Source: Thalassospiraceae bacterium LMO-SO8 (lineage in GTDB: Bacteria > Pseudomonadota > Alphaproteobacteria > Rhodospirillales > Casp-alpha2). Taken from it: a DNA stretch of 64,000 nt. Under the pieces are notes generated by a model. The model saw nothing but the letters and a program-made list of their open reading frames with translations, did not search any database and was not told the DNA's origin. Position 1 is the first letter of the stretch; each line of letters opens with the position of its first letter. This document shows positions 16,700-26,975 of this stretch, piece by piece. The position numbers and the translations under genes were made by a program. The stretch spans positions 2,498,001 to 2,562,000 of the forward strand of contig CP134226.1 in NCBI GenBank assembly GCA_031655335.1. Reading direction: 5' to 3'.

Positions 16700-19600
16700 C
16701 TAAGCCGCGCCGAAACCGCCGCCGCCCGGCGTTTCGATGATGAACACGTCGCCGGGTTTCAGCTCGCGGCGGTCCGTGCCGGTCAGCTCCTCCACCCCGC
16801 CGCCGGCCCGTTCCACGGCGTTGCGGCCGACCGCGCCGGGGCCGCCGCCGTCGATCCCGTGGGGCGGCACGCGGCGATGGCTGGACAGGATCGCCGCCGT
16901 CATGTCCTCGAGGAAGCGGATGCGCCGCACCACGCCGTCGCCGCCCCGGTGGGCCCCGGCGCCGCCCGAGCCCCGGCGGATCGCGAAGCGCTCGACCATG
17001 ACCGGGAAGCGCCATTCCAGGACTTCCGGGTCGGTCAGGCGGGTATTGGTCATGTGGGTGTGCACCGCGTTCGTGCCGTCGAAATCAGGCCCCGCGCCGG
17101 ACCCGCCGCAGATGGTTTCGTAGTACTGATGGCGGTCGTTGCCGAAGGTGAAGTTGTTGCAGGTCCCCTGGCTGGAGGCGAGGGCCCCCAGGGCGCCGAA
17201 CAGCGCGTCGGTGACGATCATGCTGGTTTCCACGTTGCCCGCGACCACGGCGGCGGGATATTCGGGCGACAGCATGGATTTCTTGGGGATCACCAGCTTG
17301 AGCGGCTTCAGGCAGCCGGCGTTGAGGGGAATGTCGTCGTCGATCAGCGTGCGGAAGGTGTAGAGCACCGCCGCGTGGCAGACGGCGGTGGGCGCGTTGA
17401 AGTTGCTGTCCAGCTGCGCGGACGAGCCCGAGAAATCCAAGGTCGCCTCGCGCTTCTTATGGTTGACCTTGATCTTCACGTCGATCACGGCGCCGTTGTC
17501 CATCTCGCAGGTGAACTGCCCGTCGGTCAGCACGTCGAGCACCCGGCGCACGCTTTCCTCGGCGTTGTCCTGGACATGGTCCATATAGGCCCAGACCGTT
17601 TTCAGGCCGAAGTGATCGACCATCTTGCGCAGTTCCTGCGCACCCTTTTCGTTGGCCGCGATCTGGGCCGCCAGATCAGCCAAATTTTGATCAAAATTCC
17701 GCACGGGGTAGGGGCCGCCGCACAGCAATTCACGCAGGGCGTCCTCGCGCAGATTGCCCTGATCGACCAGCAGGAAGTTGTCGATCAAAACACCTTCTTC
17801 CTCGACCGTCTTCGAGTCAGGCGGCATGGAGCCGGGCGTGATGCCGCCGATGTCGGCGTGATGGCCGCGCGAGCCGACGTAGAACAGGATGTCCTCGCCC
17901 TTGTCGTCGAACACGGGCGTGATGACCGTGACGTCCGGCAGGTGGGTGCCGCCGTTGTAGGGGGCGTTCAGGGCATAGACGTTGCCGGGTTTTATCCGGC
18001 CTGCGTTGTCCCGCATCACGGCGCGGATGCTTTCGCCCATGGACCCCAGATGCACCGGGATATGCGGCGCGTTGGCGATCAATTCGCCCTTGCGGTCGAA
18101 CACGGCGCAGGAGAAATCGAGCCGTTCCTTGATGTTCACGGAATAGCTGGTGTTGGCCAGGGTCGTGCCCATCTGTTCGGCGATCGACATGAACAGGTTG
18201 TTGAAGATTTCCAGCATCACCGGATCGGCCTGGGTGCCGATGGCGTGGACTTCCGGGCGCGGCTCGGCGCGGGTCAGGATCAGGTGACCCTTGCGGGTCA
18301 TCTCCGCGGCCCAACCCGGCTCGACCACGATGGTCGAGGTGTTCTCGACCAGGATCGTGGGTCCGGCCAGACGGTCGCCCGGCAGCAGCGCCTCGGTCCT
18401 ATAGACGGGCGTCTCGTACGTTCTGCCGCCCGAGGTCATGGGCACCAGGGTCATGGGGCGCAGGGCCGCCACGCCGGGGATGTCGGCGATGTCCGGGTCT
18501 TCCGCCATGCCGGCGCGGCCGACGACCTCGACCGACACGGCCTCGATGATGTGCCCGCGGCCGGGGGCGGTGAAGCCGTAGCGTTGGCGGTGCAGGGTCT
18601 CGAACTCGTCGATCATCTTGTTGCGGTCGCCGAAGGGCACGATCAGGGCCGTGTCCGTGCCCTTGTAGCGAAGATGGGCGCGGCGGAAGGTTTCGATGTT
18701 GTCCTTGGCGATGCCCTGGCCGTCGATCTCGGCGCGGGCCTCCTTTTCCAGCCCTTCGATGAGTTCCATCAGGGGCGCGGTCAGACCGGCGGCCAGCGGC
18801 GCCTCCACCGCCTTCTCGCGGATCGCCCGCACGTCGGCCAGCCCCATGCCGTAGGCCGACAGAACGCCCGCGAAGGGATGCAGGAACACCGTGTTCATGC
18901 CGAGCGCGTCGGCGACCAGGCAGGCATGCTGCCCCGCCGCGCCGCCGAAGCAGTTGAGCACGTAGCCGGTCACGTCGTGGCCGCGCTGCACGGAAATCTT
19001 CTTGATGGCGTTGGCCATGTTTTCAACGGCGATCTTGAGGAAGCCCTCGGCGACCTCTTCCGGCGCGCGGTCGTCGCCGGTCTGTTCGTGGATGGTCTGG
19101 GCCATGTCCTCAAACTTGCGGCGCACGGCGCGGTCGTCCAGCGGCTGATCGGCGTCGGGGCCGAACACGGCGGGGAAGTATTGGGGCTGCACCTTGCCCA
19201 GCATGACGTTGCAGTCGGTGACGGTCAGCGGCCCGCCCCGGCGGTAGCACGCCGGGCCCGGATCGGCGCCGGCGCTGTCGGGACCGACCCGGTATCTGGC
19301 CCCGTCGAAATGCAGGATCGATCCGCCGCCGGCGGCGACCGTGTGGATGTTCATCATCGGGGCCCGCATGCGCACGCCCGCGACCAGGGTCTCGAAGGTG
19401 CGCTCGTACTCTCCGTCATAGTGCGACACGTCCGTGGAGGTGCCGCCCATGTCGAAGCCGATGACCTTGGCGAAGCCCGCCATGCGCGCCGTCTCGACCA
19501 TCCCAACCACGCCGCCGGCGGGGCCGGACAGGATCGAATCCTTGCCCTGGAACAGGCGCGCGTCGGTCAGTCCGCCGTTGGACTGCATGAACTGAAGCGG

Positions 19601-20314
19601 CGTGTCGCCCAGGTCCGCCGCCACCCGGTCGACATAGCGGCGCAGGATCGGCGACAGATAGGCGTCGACCACCGTGGTGTCGCCGCGGCTGACCAGTTTC
19701 ATCAGGGGGCTGACCTGGTGGCTGACGGAGACCTGGGTGAAGCCGATGTCGCGGGCGATCCGGGCGGCGCGGCGTTCGTGGTCCGGATAGCGGTAGCCGT
19801 GCATGAACACGATGGCGGCGGCGCGGATGCCGGCGTCGAAGGCGTCCTGCAACCCGGCGCGAAGGCGGTTTTCGTCAAGCGGTGTCAGAACCTCGCCCTG
19901 GGCGTTCAGGCGCTCGCCGACCTCGACCACGCGTTCATAGAGCATTTCCGGCAGTTCGATATGGCGGGCGAAGATGTTCGGGCGGGCCTGATAACCGATG
20001 CGCAGCGCGTCGCTGAAGCCGTCGGTGATGGCCAACACCGTGCGGTCGCCCTTGCGCTCCAGCAGCGCATTGGTGGCCACGGTGGTGCCCATCTTGACGA
20101 TGCTGACCGCATCCCGGGGGATCGCTTCCCCGGCGGCCAGACCCAGGATGTCGCGGATGCCCTGCAGGGCCGCGTCTTCGTACTGGTCCGGGTTTTCCGA
20201 CAGCAGCTTATGGGTGACCAGCCGCCCGTCCGGTGCCCGCGCGACCAGATCCGTGAAGGTGCCGCCCCGGTCGATCCAGACGTGCCAGCCCGATGATTGT
20301 GTTTGGTCCGCCAT
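16700..20314 (-). CDS. Hydantoinase A/B fusion, 5-oxoprolinase family
   Basis: 1204 residues, the full HyuA-HyuB fusion length of ATP-dependent 5-oxoprolinase. HyuA N-terminal domain about 10-200 with the actin-fold phosphate motif [10 protein letters not shown] (15-24). HyuA core about 210-530 with [12 protein letters not shown] and [19 protein letters not shown]. HyuB part about 700-1200 with [30 protein letters not shown] and a glycine-rich end GGGGFGAA. The family hydrolyses 5-oxoproline, hydantoins or related lactams with ATP; the substrate cannot be named. ATG at 20314 was preferred over a start 24 bases upstream. Divergent from the hydroxyacid dehydrogenase gene. Confidence 0.9.
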   Translation of the reverse strand: MADQTQSSGWHVWIDRGGTFTDLVARAPDGRLVTHKLLSENPDQYEDAALQGIRDILGLAAGEAIPRDAVSIVKMGTTVATNALLERKGDRTVLAITDGFSDALRIGYQARPNIFARHIELPEMLYERVVEVGERLNAQGEVLTPLDENRLRAGLQDAFDAGIRAAAIVFMHGYRYPDHERRAARIARDIGFTQVSVSHQVSPLMKLVSRGDTTVVDAYLSPILRRYVDRVAADLGDTPLQFMQSNGGLTDARLFQGKDSILSGPAGGVVGMVETARMAGFAKVIGFDMGGTSTDVSHYDGEYERTFETLVAGVRMRAPMMNIHTVAAGGGSILHFDGARYRVGPDSAGADPGPACYRRGGPLTVTDCNVMLGKVQPQYFPAVFGPDADQPLDDRAVRRKFEDMAQTIHEQTGDDRAPEEVAEGFLKIAVENMANAIKKISVQRGHDVTGYVLNCFGGAAGQHACLVADALGMNTVFLHPFAGVLSAYGMGLADVRAIREKAVEAPLAAGLTAPLMELIEGLEKEARAEIDGQGIAKDNIETFRRAHLRYKGTDTALIVPFGDRNKMIDEFETLHRQRYGFTAPGRGHIIEAVSVEVVGRAGMAEDPDIADIPGVAALRPMTLVPMTSGGRTYETPVYRTEALLPGDRLAGPTILVENTSTIVVEPGWAAEMTRKGHLILTRAEPRPEVHAIGTQADPVMLEIFNNLFMSIAEQMGTTLANTSYSVNIKERLDFSCAVFDRKGELIANAPHIPVHLGSMGESIRAVMRDNAGRIKPGNVYALNAPYNGGTHLPDVTVITPVFDDKGEDILFYVGSRGHHADIGGITPGSMPPDSKTVEEEGVLIDNFLLVDQGNLREDALRELLCGGPYPVRNFDQNLADLAAQIAANEKGAQELRKMVDHFGLKTVWAYMDHVQDNAEESVRRVLDVLTDGQFTCEMDNGAVIDVKIKVNHKKREATLDFSGSSAQLDSNFNAPTAVCHAAVLYTFRTLIDDDIPLNAGCLKPLKLVIPKKSMLSPEYPAAVVAGNVETSMIVTDALFGALGALASSQGTCNNFTFGNDRHQYYETICGGSGAGPDFDGTNAVHTHMTNTRLTDPEVLEWRFPVMVERFAIRRGSGGAGAHRGGDGVVRRIRFLEDMTAAILSSHRRVPPHGIDGGGPGAVGRNAVERAGGGVEELTGTDRRELKPGDVFIIETPGGGGFGAA

Positions 20315-20434
20315 GTGGTCGGTCGCCGGTCCTCTCAAGCCCCCGTAGGCCCCGGTTTTTCTTGTCGGCTTTATGACAGACCGGATAGAACAGCCTCACA
20401 AGCAAAAACACAAGCCCAGAGGACATCCCTCCCC

Positions 20435-21478
20435 ATGTCGCGCACTCTCGCCTACTTCAACAAATTCGTCGATCCCATCGCCATGGACATCCTGGCCGCC
20501 GCGCCGGAGATCACGCCTCAGCGCATCGCCTTCGAAGACGATGCCGACCACAATTGGAACCTTCTTGCCCAAGTCCACGGCATTCAGTTCATGCCGACCA
20601 ACGAAACCCCGAAAGCCTGGTATCCGAACCGGGCGTTCCTGGAACGCTGCCCCAATCTTCTGGCCGTGTCCTCGACCGGGGCTGGTTACGATATGATCGA
20701 CGTCGATGCGTGCAACGATCTGGGCATCATGGTGGTCAACAATTCGGGCGCCAATTCGGTGTCTGTGGCGCAGCATGTGCTGGGTCTGGCGCTGACGCTG
20801 TCCAAGCAGATCGCGCAGACCGACAAGGCGATCCGCGCCAACCCGAGGATCGATCGTCAGAACTTCATCGGCTCGGAGTTGACCGGCAAGACGGTGGGCA
20901 TCGTCGGCCTGGGCAACATCGGCCGGCTGGTCGCGGGCTATGTGAAGGTGTTCGGCGCCAAGGCGATTGCCTATGACCCTTATATCAGCGACGCCGATTT
21001 TGCCGAACGCGGGGCGGAAAAGGTCGATTTCGAAACCCTGTTCCGGGAAGCCGACATCGTGTCCATCAACTGTCCGCTGAACGCCGAGACCCGCGGCATG
21101 GTCGATGCCCGCGCTTTCGCGTTCATGAAGCCCACGGCTTATTTCATCACCACGGCGCGGGGTGGTATCGCCAACGAGGACGCGCTGGTCGCGGCGCTGC
21201 GTGAAAAACGTATCCAGGGGGCCGGGCTCGACGTGTTCGAGATCGAACCCACGGGCAATGCCGACAACCGATTTGTCGAATTCGATAACGTGCTGCTGTC
21301 GCCCCACAACGCGGGCGTCACTTATGAGTGCAACTACAACATGGCGAAGGCGGCGGCCGAGCAATGGGTCGCGATCCTGCGCGGTGAAAAGCCGCCGCGC
21401 CTGAAGAACCCGGAGGTCTGGGGCCGCTATACCGAACGGTTCACGCAGGTCTTCGGCCAGGGCGTCGCCGCGGAATAA
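20435..21478 (+). CDS. D-isomer-specific 2-hydroxyacid dehydrogenase
   Basis: 347 residues. NAD-binding domain with GIVGLGNIGRLVAGY (about 153-167). The catalytic triad of the family is visible: Arg in TTARGGIANEDAL, Glu in GLDVFEIEP, His in LLSPHNAGVTYE. Phosphoglycerate dehydrogenase-like but without a C-terminal ACT domain, so a serA label is not justified. AGAGGA lies 12 bases before the ATG at MSRTLAYFNKF; an earlier in-frame start would overlap the divergent oxoprolinase promoter region. Neighbours (oxoprolinase, hydroxyglutarate-oxidase-like flavoprotein) suggest catabolism of an organic acid. Confidence 0.88.
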   Translation: MSRTLAYFNKFVDPIAMDILAAAPEITPQRIAFEDDADHNWNLLAQVHGIQFMPTNETPKAWYPNRAFLERCPNLLAVSSTGAGYDMIDVDACNDLGIMVVNNSGANSVSVAQHVLGLALTLSKQIAQTDKAIRANPRIDRQNFIGSELTGKTVGIVGLGNIGRLVAGYVKVFGAKAIAYDPYISDADFAERGAEKVDFETLFREADIVSINCPLNAETRGMVDARAFAFMKPTAYFITTARGGIANEDALVAALREKRIQGAGLDVFEIEPTGNADNRFVEFDNVLLSPHNAGVTYECNYNMAKAAAEQWVAILRGEKPPRLKNPEVWGRYTERFTQVFGQGVAAE

Positions 21479-21499
21479 CCGCGGCGCGCCTGTCGGCGG

Positions 21500-22627
21500 C
21501 TAGGACGGAACCAGCGCCGTGACCCGTTTGGCGATCGCGAGTGACGAGGTCAGCCCCGGGCTTTCGATGCCGTAAAGGCCGACGTAATTGGCCAGCCCGT
21601 GTACGTCCGCGCCCTGGATGACGAAGTCGGCGGCGTATTTGTCGTTGCTGTTGGTCAACTTGGGCCGTACGCCGGTGTAACCCGGTGACAGCGCGCCGTC
21701 GGCCAGCCCCGGCCAGTAACGGCGGATGGCGGTGTAGAAGCTGTCGACCCGGCTTTCGTCCACCTTGTAGTCGATCTGGTCCGGATGGGTGACGTCGAGC
21801 CATTCCACGTCGGGCCCGAACTTGGTGCCGCCGCCGAGATCGAGGGTCGAATGGGTGCCGAGCCCGCCCGGCACGGGGGCCGGATAGATCAGGTGGTTGA
21901 AGGGGCTTTTGCCGGCGATGGTGAAATAGTGGCCCTTGGCGTAGAAAATTCCGGGGATGCTGTCCGCCGGGATGCCGTCGATGGCGCGGGCGATGTGCTG
22001 GGCGTAAAGCCCGCCCGCGTTGACCACCAGGGAACAGTCCAGTTCCATGGGGGCGTCACCGCCGGCGCGGATGCGGATGCGCCCGTCGGCCAGCACCTCG
22101 CCGCCTTCCACCGGGGTGTTGAAGGCGATCATGCCGCCCCGGTCTTCCAGTTCGCCCTGCAACGACAGCATGTAGCCGTGGCTTTCAACGATGCCGGTGG
22201 AGGGCGACAGCAGGCCCGCCGCCGCCGTCACGTTGGGCTCCATCTCCTTCATCTGCCTGGCGTCCAGCCAGGTCAGGTCGTGAACGCCGTTGGCCTCGCC
22301 CTTGGCCTTCAGTTCCTCCAGCTTGGAAACCTCGTCCTCGGTGATGGCGACGATGATTTTGCCGATCCGGTTGTGCTCGACCCCGTGGCTTGCGCAATAT
22401 TCGTAGAGCATTTGCTTGCCCTCGACACAGCACAGCGCCTTCAGCGAATCCTTGGGATAATAGATGCCGCCGTGGATGACCTCGGAATTGCGGGAACTGG
22501 TGCCGGTGCCGATATCGTCGGCCTTTTCCAGCAGGATGACGTCGCGCCCGGCCTGGGCCAGGGTGCGCGCGCAGGCCAGGCCCACGACGCCCGCGCCGAT
22601 GACTACCGTATCAACCTGTTCGGCCAT
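21500..22627 (-). CDS. FAD-dependent oxidoreductase, L-2-hydroxyglutarate dehydrogenase/oxidase-like
   Basis: 375 residues of the DAO/GlpO superfamily. Dinucleotide motif VVIGAGVVGLACARTLAQAG at the N-terminus. The stretch SSRNSEVIHGGIYYPKDSLK resembles the HNSGVIHSGIYY signature of L2HGDH/LhgO, and GKIIVA plus TGIVESHGYM support it. C-terminal GIESPGLTSSLAIAKRV is family-typical. Likely oxidises an L-2-hydroxyacid and passes electrons to quinone or oxygen. ATG at 22627 has an ideal AAGGAG site 6 bases upstream; the 20-residue upstream extension is rejected. Divergent from the BASS transporter; the gap holds a GTATAC operator candidate. Confidence 0.85.
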   Translation of the reverse strand: MAEQVDTVVIGAGVVGLACARTLAQAGRDVILLEKADDIGTGTSSRNSEVIHGGIYYPKDSLKALCCVEGKQMLYEYCASHGVEHNRIGKIIVAITEDEVSKLEELKAKGEANGVHDLTWLDARQMKEMEPNVTAAAGLLSPSTGIVESHGYMLSLQGELEDRGGMIAFNTPVEGGEVLADGRIRIRAGGDAPMELDCSLVVNAGGLYAQHIARAIDGIPADSIPGIFYAKGHYFTIAGKSPFNHLIYPAPVPGGLGTHSTLDLGGGTKFGPDVEWLDVTHPDQIDYKVDESRVDSFYTAIRRYWPGLADGALSPGYTGVRPKLTNSNDKYAADFVIQGADVHGLANYVGLYGIESPGLTSSLAIAKRVTALVPS

Positions 22628-22658
22628 GGATGCTCCTTGGGGATTGGGATTTCTTGAT

Positions 22659-22671
22659 CGGATTGTATACA
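22659..22671 (+). promoter_or_regulatory. Candidate operator CGGATTGTATACA (copy 2)
   Basis: CGGATTGTATAC is identical to the - strand site at 6233-6244; here the palindromic core is TGTATACA (22664-22671). It lies 32 bases upstream of the flavoprotein ATG and 73 upstream of the transporter ATG in a 116-base divergent gap, a usual place for a GntR-type operator. Regulator not present in the window. Confidence 0.4.
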
Positions 22672-22743
22672 TCTGGGTTTGCCCCATAATCGATTTCCGC
22701 GCAAGTGCCCGGATGCCGCCCGCTCCACCTCAGGACCGATCCA

Positions 22744-23706
22744 ATGAACCCCGCCGCCTTGATCGTCTCCGGCCTCGCTTTTCTCGGCCGCCACGCCACC
22801 ACCATGATGGCCGTGGGCGTGTTTTCCGGCCTGGCTTTCCCCGGCGTGACGGTGCATCTGCAACCCTGGCTGACGGAAATGGTCTGGGTCCTGATGTTCG
22901 TGTCCATGGTCCATATCGACTGGGCCGACGTGAGGGGCCATATCCGCCGGCCGTTCCTTTTGGGCATCACGTTGGTCTGGATGCTGGCGGTAACACCGAT
23001 CGTCACCTGGCTGCTGGTCAAGGATACGGGACTGTCGCCGGGCCTGATCGCGGCCATGGTGTTGACGGCGGCCAGCTGCCCGCTGATGTCCACGCCCGCC
23101 GTCGGGATGGTCATCGGGCTCGACGGCGCGTTCCTGCTGCTGGTGCTGATCGCCGAAACCTTCCTGGTGCCGCTGACCTTGCCCGTGGTCTCGTCGGCCC
23201 TGGTGGATATTCCCCTGTCGACGCTCGATCTCATGGGGCGGCTGGCGGCGCTGGTCGCTTCGACCTTCGCCGCCGCGGTGATCGCGCAGCGGGTTCTCGG
23301 CCGCGCGCGGATCGACGGCTGGCGCCAGCCCCTGCACGGGATATCGGTGATTTTGCTGGTCGGTTTCGCCGCCGGTCTGATGGCGGGCGTGCCGCAGGCG
23401 TTCCGCGACAATCCGGACCACGTGATTTTCGTCACGATCCTCAGCTTCGCCGTCTATGCGGGCCTTCAGCTTGCCGGGGCGGGGGTCTTCGTGGCGGTCG
23501 GGCGCGTGCTGGGCCGCGACTGGGACCGGGTCAAGGTGCTGTCGGCGTCCTTCGCGTCCGGTAACCGCAACCTCGCCATCCTGATCGCGGTTTTGCTGCC
23601 GGCCATCGACCCGGATACCATGCTTTACTTCGTGGTCGGCCAGTTCCCCATCTATCTTATGCCCGCGGTATGGCGGCAACTGGCGAAACGGCTGCTGCCT
23701 GCCTAA
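22744..23706 (+). CDS. Bile acid:sodium symporter (BASS) family-like transporter
   Basis: 320 residues with about nine to ten hydrophobic segments spread over the whole length, no signal peptide. The pattern ASCPLMSTPAVGMVIGLDGAF and SASFASGNRNLAILIAVLLP resembles the two crossover regions of the BASS/ArsB-like fold (the second with the conserved GNRN/A stretch). Such proteins move organic anions or 2-keto acids with Na+. Substrate unknown; its divergent flavoprotein partner suggests a hydroxyacid or keto acid. ATG at MNPAALIVSG. Confidence 0.75.
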   Translation: MNPAALIVSGLAFLGRHATTMMAVGVFSGLAFPGVTVHLQPWLTEMVWVLMFVSMVHIDWADVRGHIRRPFLLGITLVWMLAVTPIVTWLLVKDTGLSPGLIAAMVLTAASCPLMSTPAVGMVIGLDGAFLLLVLIAETFLVPLTLPVVSSALVDIPLSTLDLMGRLAALVASTFAAAVIAQRVLGRARIDGWRQPLHGISVILLVGFAAGLMAGVPQAFRDNPDHVIFVTILSFAVYAGLQLAGAGVFVAVGRVLGRDWDRVKVLSASFASGNRNLAILIAVLLPAIDPDTMLYFVVGQFPIYLMPAVWRQLAKRLLPA

Positions 23707-23737
23707 GTAGTAAGGCGTTGGATTTATCTGGATCATC

Positions 23738-24487
23738 ATGTTGAAAACCAAAACATTGCGGACCGTGGCGAAGGGGCTGTTTGTGCTTCTGGTCGTCGGC
23801 GCGGCCGCCGGCATTGGAAAGCACACGGTCATGGCGGATTGGCGCACGGCCAGCCGGGAGCCCACGGGCATCGCGCCCGACCCGGCGGTGACCCGGGAAG
23901 CGATCGTTCAGGTCTATGCGGCGCGCGCCTTTTCCTGGCGCGGCATCTTCGGCGTCCATACCTGGATCGCGGCCAAGCCGACCGACGCGGCGGCGTTCAC
24001 GGTCTACGAGATCATCGGCTGGCGCGCGCGCCATGGCGGATCGGCCCTGGTCATCACGGAAAAGGCGCCGGACCAGCGTTGGTTCGGGGCCGAGCCGGAA
24101 ATCCTCGCGGACAAGCGGGGGGCGGGCGTCGACGACATGATCGCGCGCATCGACGCCGCCGCCCGCGCCTATCCCCATGCCAGGACCTATACGGTCTGGC
24201 CTGGGCCCAATTCCAACACCTTCACCGCCCATGTCGCCCGCGCCGTGCCGGAACTGGCCCTTGACCTGCCGCCCACGGCGATCGGCAAGGACTATCTTCC
24301 GGGTGGCGGTTTCGCCGCCAAAACGCCGAGCGGCACCGGTTATCAGTTGTCCCTGTTCGGGCTGCTGGGCGTGATGGCCGGGGTCGAGGAGGGGGTCGAG
24401 ATCAATATTCTGGGCCTGACCTTCGGCATTGACCCCAAGGATCTCGCCGTCAAACTGCCCCTGGCGGGACGGCTCGGACCATCCTAA
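23738..24487 (+). CDS. DUF3750 family protein
   Basis: 249 residues. One N-terminal hydrophobic segment (LFVLLVVGAAAGI, about 14-26), then a conserved domain: VYAARAFSWRGIFGVHTWIA near 60-79, FTVYEIIGWRARHGGSA near 88-104, and the strongly conserved WPGPNSNTFTAHVARAVPEL near 150-169. Probably membrane-anchored and facing the periplasm. The asparagine/threonine-rich core with histidines hints at an enzyme, but no function is established for the family. 31 bases after the transporter gene, so possibly co-transcribed. Confidence 0.75.
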   Translation: MLKTKTLRTVAKGLFVLLVVGAAAGIGKHTVMADWRTASREPTGIAPDPAVTREAIVQVYAARAFSWRGIFGVHTWIAAKPTDAAAFTVYEIIGWRARHGGSALVITEKAPDQRWFGAEPEILADKRGAGVDDMIARIDAAARAYPHARTYTVWPGPNSNTFTAHVARAVPELALDLPPTAIGKDYLPGGGFAAKTPSGTGYQLSLFGLLGVMAGVEEGVEINILGLTFGIDPKDLAVKLPLAGRLGPS

Positions 24488-24557
24488 ATTGCGGCCCGAG
24501 GAAATGCGCCGCCGGCGCCGTCAACAAGCCGCCAAGGGCGGGGGAAGTCAATCGACC

Positions 24558-25316
24558 ATGAGCATCTGGGGTAAAGTCGTCGGCGGGGTTGCCGGGTTCG
24601 CCATGGGCGGCCCGCTGGGTGCGCTCATCGGCGGCATCGCGGGCCATATGTACGATCAGAAAAAGGCCGAGGAAGAGGCCCTTCTGTCCGGCGGCCATGC
24701 CGGCGCCGACGCACAGAACGAAGCCCGTCAGGTCGCCTTCACCCAGGCCGTCATCGTGCTGGCCGCCAAGATGGCGAAATCGGACGGGGCGGTGTCGAAG
24801 GACGAAATCCTCGCCTTCCGCCGCATGTTCCATGTCCCGCCCGAGGACGAGGCCGCCGTCGGCAAGCTGTTCAACGAGGCGCGCAAGGACGCCACCGGCT
24901 ACGAGCCCTATGCCGAACAGATCGCCATGATGTTCGCGCGCGAGCCGGCGGTGCTGGAAGAATTGCTCGCGGCCCTGTTCCACATCGCCAAGGCCGACGG
25001 CGCCGTGCATCCCGGCGAGATGGAGTTCCTGCGCCGCACGTCCCTGATCTTCGGCTTCACGCCCCAGGGGTTCGAGCGCCTGAAGGCCATGCACCTGAAC
25101 GAGCCCAAGAAGGCCGACCCTTACGAAATTCTGGGCGTGAAGCGCACGGATTCGGACGCCGACATCAAAAAGGCCTACCGCCAGCTGATCCGCGAGAACC
25201 ACCCGGACAAGCTGATGGCCGACGGCATGCCCCAGGAATTCATCGACCTCGCCAACGACAAGATGGCGGCCATCAACGCGGCCTACGATCAGGTCAAGAA
25301 GGAACGCGGGCTTTAG
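24558..25316 (+). CDS. DjlA-like co-chaperone (TerB-like domain plus J domain)
   Basis: 252 residues. A short glycine-zipper segment (VVGGVAGFAMGGPLGALIGG, 7-26) near the N-terminus could insert in the membrane, as in DjlA. A TerB/tellurite-resistance-type helical domain spans about 55-180. The C-terminal J domain (DPYEILGVKRTDSDADIKKA onwards) has the HPD tripeptide in RENHPDKLMADG, needed to stimulate DnaK ATPase. The start was chosen at MSIWGKVVGG, 70 bases after DUF3750; an upstream extension would overlap that gene and is basic and unlike DjlA. Confidence 0.87.
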   Translation: MSIWGKVVGGVAGFAMGGPLGALIGGIAGHMYDQKKAEEEALLSGGHAGADAQNEARQVAFTQAVIVLAAKMAKSDGAVSKDEILAFRRMFHVPPEDEAAVGKLFNEARKDATGYEPYAEQIAMMFAREPAVLEELLAALFHIAKADGAVHPGEMEFLRRTSLIFGFTPQGFERLKAMHLNEPKKADPYEILGVKRTDSDADIKKAYRQLIRENHPDKLMADGMPQEFIDLANDKMAAINAAYDQVKKERGL

Positions 25317-25318
25317 GG

Positions 25319-25324
25319 TATAAT
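25319..25324 (+). promoter_or_regulatory. Possible -10 element of the amidase gene
   Basis: TATAAT sits 38 bases before the amidase ATG in the 45-base gap after djlA-like. No convincing -35 hexamer lies 16-18 bases upstream, so it would need an activator or is coincidental. Confidence 0.3.
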
Positions 25325-25361
25325 TGGCGCGGGCCTTTCCAATCCCATGGGGGGAATTTCC

Positions 25362-26063
25362 ATGCCCGAGATCGTCATCGACCCCAGCCCGAACTGCGAC
25401 GAGCGCGGCCCGGGTTTCACCGTGGACATGCTGGTGCTGCACTACACCGGCATGGAAACGGCGGCGGCGGCGCTCGACCGCCTGAAAGACCCCAAGGCCG
25501 AGGTCTCGGCCCATTACCTGATCGACGAGGACGGCACGGTCCACCGCCTGGTGGACGAGAAAATGCGCGCCTGGCACGCGGGCGTCGCCCATTGGCGCGG
25601 CCGCACGGATATCAACGCGCGGTCCATCGGGATCGAACTGGTCAACCCGGGCCACGAATGGGGCTACCGCGAGTTCCCCGAGGCGCAGATCAGGGAGCTT
25701 GAGGCCGTGTGTTTCGGCGTCCTCACCCGCCATCCCATTCCGGCCCGCAACGTGGTCGGCCATTCCGACGTGGCGCCCACGCGCAAGACCGACCCGGGTG
25801 AACTGTTCCCGTGGCAACGGCTGGCCGGGAAGGGCATCGGCCTGTGGCCGGGCGAAGCGGACAATCTGATGATGGACCGGCCCGTGCTGGCCGATGCGCT
25901 TCGGGAAATCGGCTACGACGTCACGGACTTCAATGCAGCCTTGAAGGCCTTTCAGCGCCATTTCCGCCCGGACCGGGTGACGGGGCGCATCGACCCCGAG
26001 ACGGCGCGGCGCATTCTGGGGCTGGTCGAGGTCCTGCGCCGGGACGAGGACGCTGTTTCCTGA
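25362..26063 (+). CDS. N-acetylmuramoyl-L-alanine amidase (AmpD/AmiD type)
   Basis: 233 residues. Amidase_2 domain about 1-150: LVLHYTGMET with the first zinc histidine, SAHYLIDEDGTVHRLV, RSIGIELVNPGHEWGY, and VVGHSDVAPTRKTDPGELFPW with the later zinc/catalytic residues (His and Lys/Asp). A C-terminal peptidoglycan-binding-like helical domain follows (NAALKAFQRHFRPDRVTG...). It cleaves the lactyl-L-Ala bond in muropeptides. No signal peptide, so it is the cytosolic AmpD-like recycling type or is exported otherwise. SD GGGGGGAA before ATG. Its 3' end carries the rnpB promoter. Confidence 0.9.
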   Translation: MPEIVIDPSPNCDERGPGFTVDMLVLHYTGMETAAAALDRLKDPKAEVSAHYLIDEDGTVHRLVDEKMRAWHAGVAHWRGRTDINARSIGIELVNPGHEWGYREFPEAQIRELEAVCFGVLTRHPIPARNVVGHSDVAPTRKTDPGELFPWQRLAGKGIGLWPGEADNLMMDRPVLADALREIGYDVTDFNAALKAFQRHFRPDRVTGRIDPETARRILGLVEVLRRDEDAVS

Positions 26064-26075
26064 CCGCAAATAGGC

Positions 26076-26081
26076 TATAAC
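26076..26081 (+). promoter_or_regulatory. -10 element of rnpB
   Basis: TATAAC ends 6 bases before the first paired base of RNase P RNA helix P1 (26088), the right distance for a start at the mature 5' end. The -35 would fall in the last codons of the amidase gene (about 26053-26058, CTGTTT), a weak match. Confidence 0.5.
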
Positions 26082-26087
26082 GCCCCC

Positions 26088-26486
<399 letters not shown>

Positions 26487-26535
26487 TAATTACTCTACCT
26501 ACGATACGATGTACGAAGGCGAAGAGGGGGCCCGG

Positions 26536-26919
26536 ATGGGGTTCTACATTTACTTATTCGGGCCGATTGTCGTGTCTTCTGTCCTCGGCATCGCATTTGG
26601 TGTCATCTACAGGCGCAAGGCCGATCGGAATTACAAGGCCGCTCAGCTTGGCCTCGCCAAGTTAATGCAGGATCAGCGGCCAACCGATGCGTCGGTCGTT
26701 CGCCTGTTCGAAGATCATGAGCACCGGTTGATCGAGAGTAATGGTCGGGAATTGGTGTTTTCGCCCAGGCCCTTCGAAACATGGTCGACCGCAGCCTTGT
26801 TAGGCTGGTCGCTCATTCTGTGCGGTGGCCCGATCATCTTTGTAGGTCTTATGTATTTAACCGGTCGCCCTGATCAGCGTGTCATCGTTGATCTCGCTGC
26901 TCTTTTGGCCAACGGGTAA
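26536..26919 (+). CDS. Orphan two-helix membrane protein, atypical composition
   Basis: 127 residues. Hydrophobic segments near 2-24 (YLFGPIVVSSVLGIAFGVIY) and 80-107 (STAALLGWSLILCGGPIIF), with a charged region between them (DQRPTDASVVRLFEDHEHRL). GAGGGGG lies 5 bases before the ATG at MGFYIYLFG; another ATG 27 bases upstream is less well placed. The gene is visibly less GC-rich than its neighbours and uses TTA, GTA and CTT-type codons rare elsewhere in the window, so it may be recently acquired. No family recognised. Confidence 0.6.
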   Translation: MGFYIYLFGPIVVSSVLGIAFGVIYRRKADRNYKAAQLGLAKLMQDQRPTDASVVRLFEDHEHRLIESNGRELVFSPRPFETWSTAALLGWSLILCGGPIIFVGLMYLTGRPDQRVIVDLAALLANG

Positions 26920-26975
26920 CGCCGCCCGGATTCCCCCGATCCGCCCCAAAAATGCCCCCATGCCCGCAAAATTAG

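Noticed and set aside
16667-20296. A 1209-codon open frame on the + strand opposite the oxoprolinase gene
   Set aside because: Histidine/aspartate/valine/glutamine-rich, no domains, antisense to a clear HyuA-HyuB protein; a GC-rich shadow frame.
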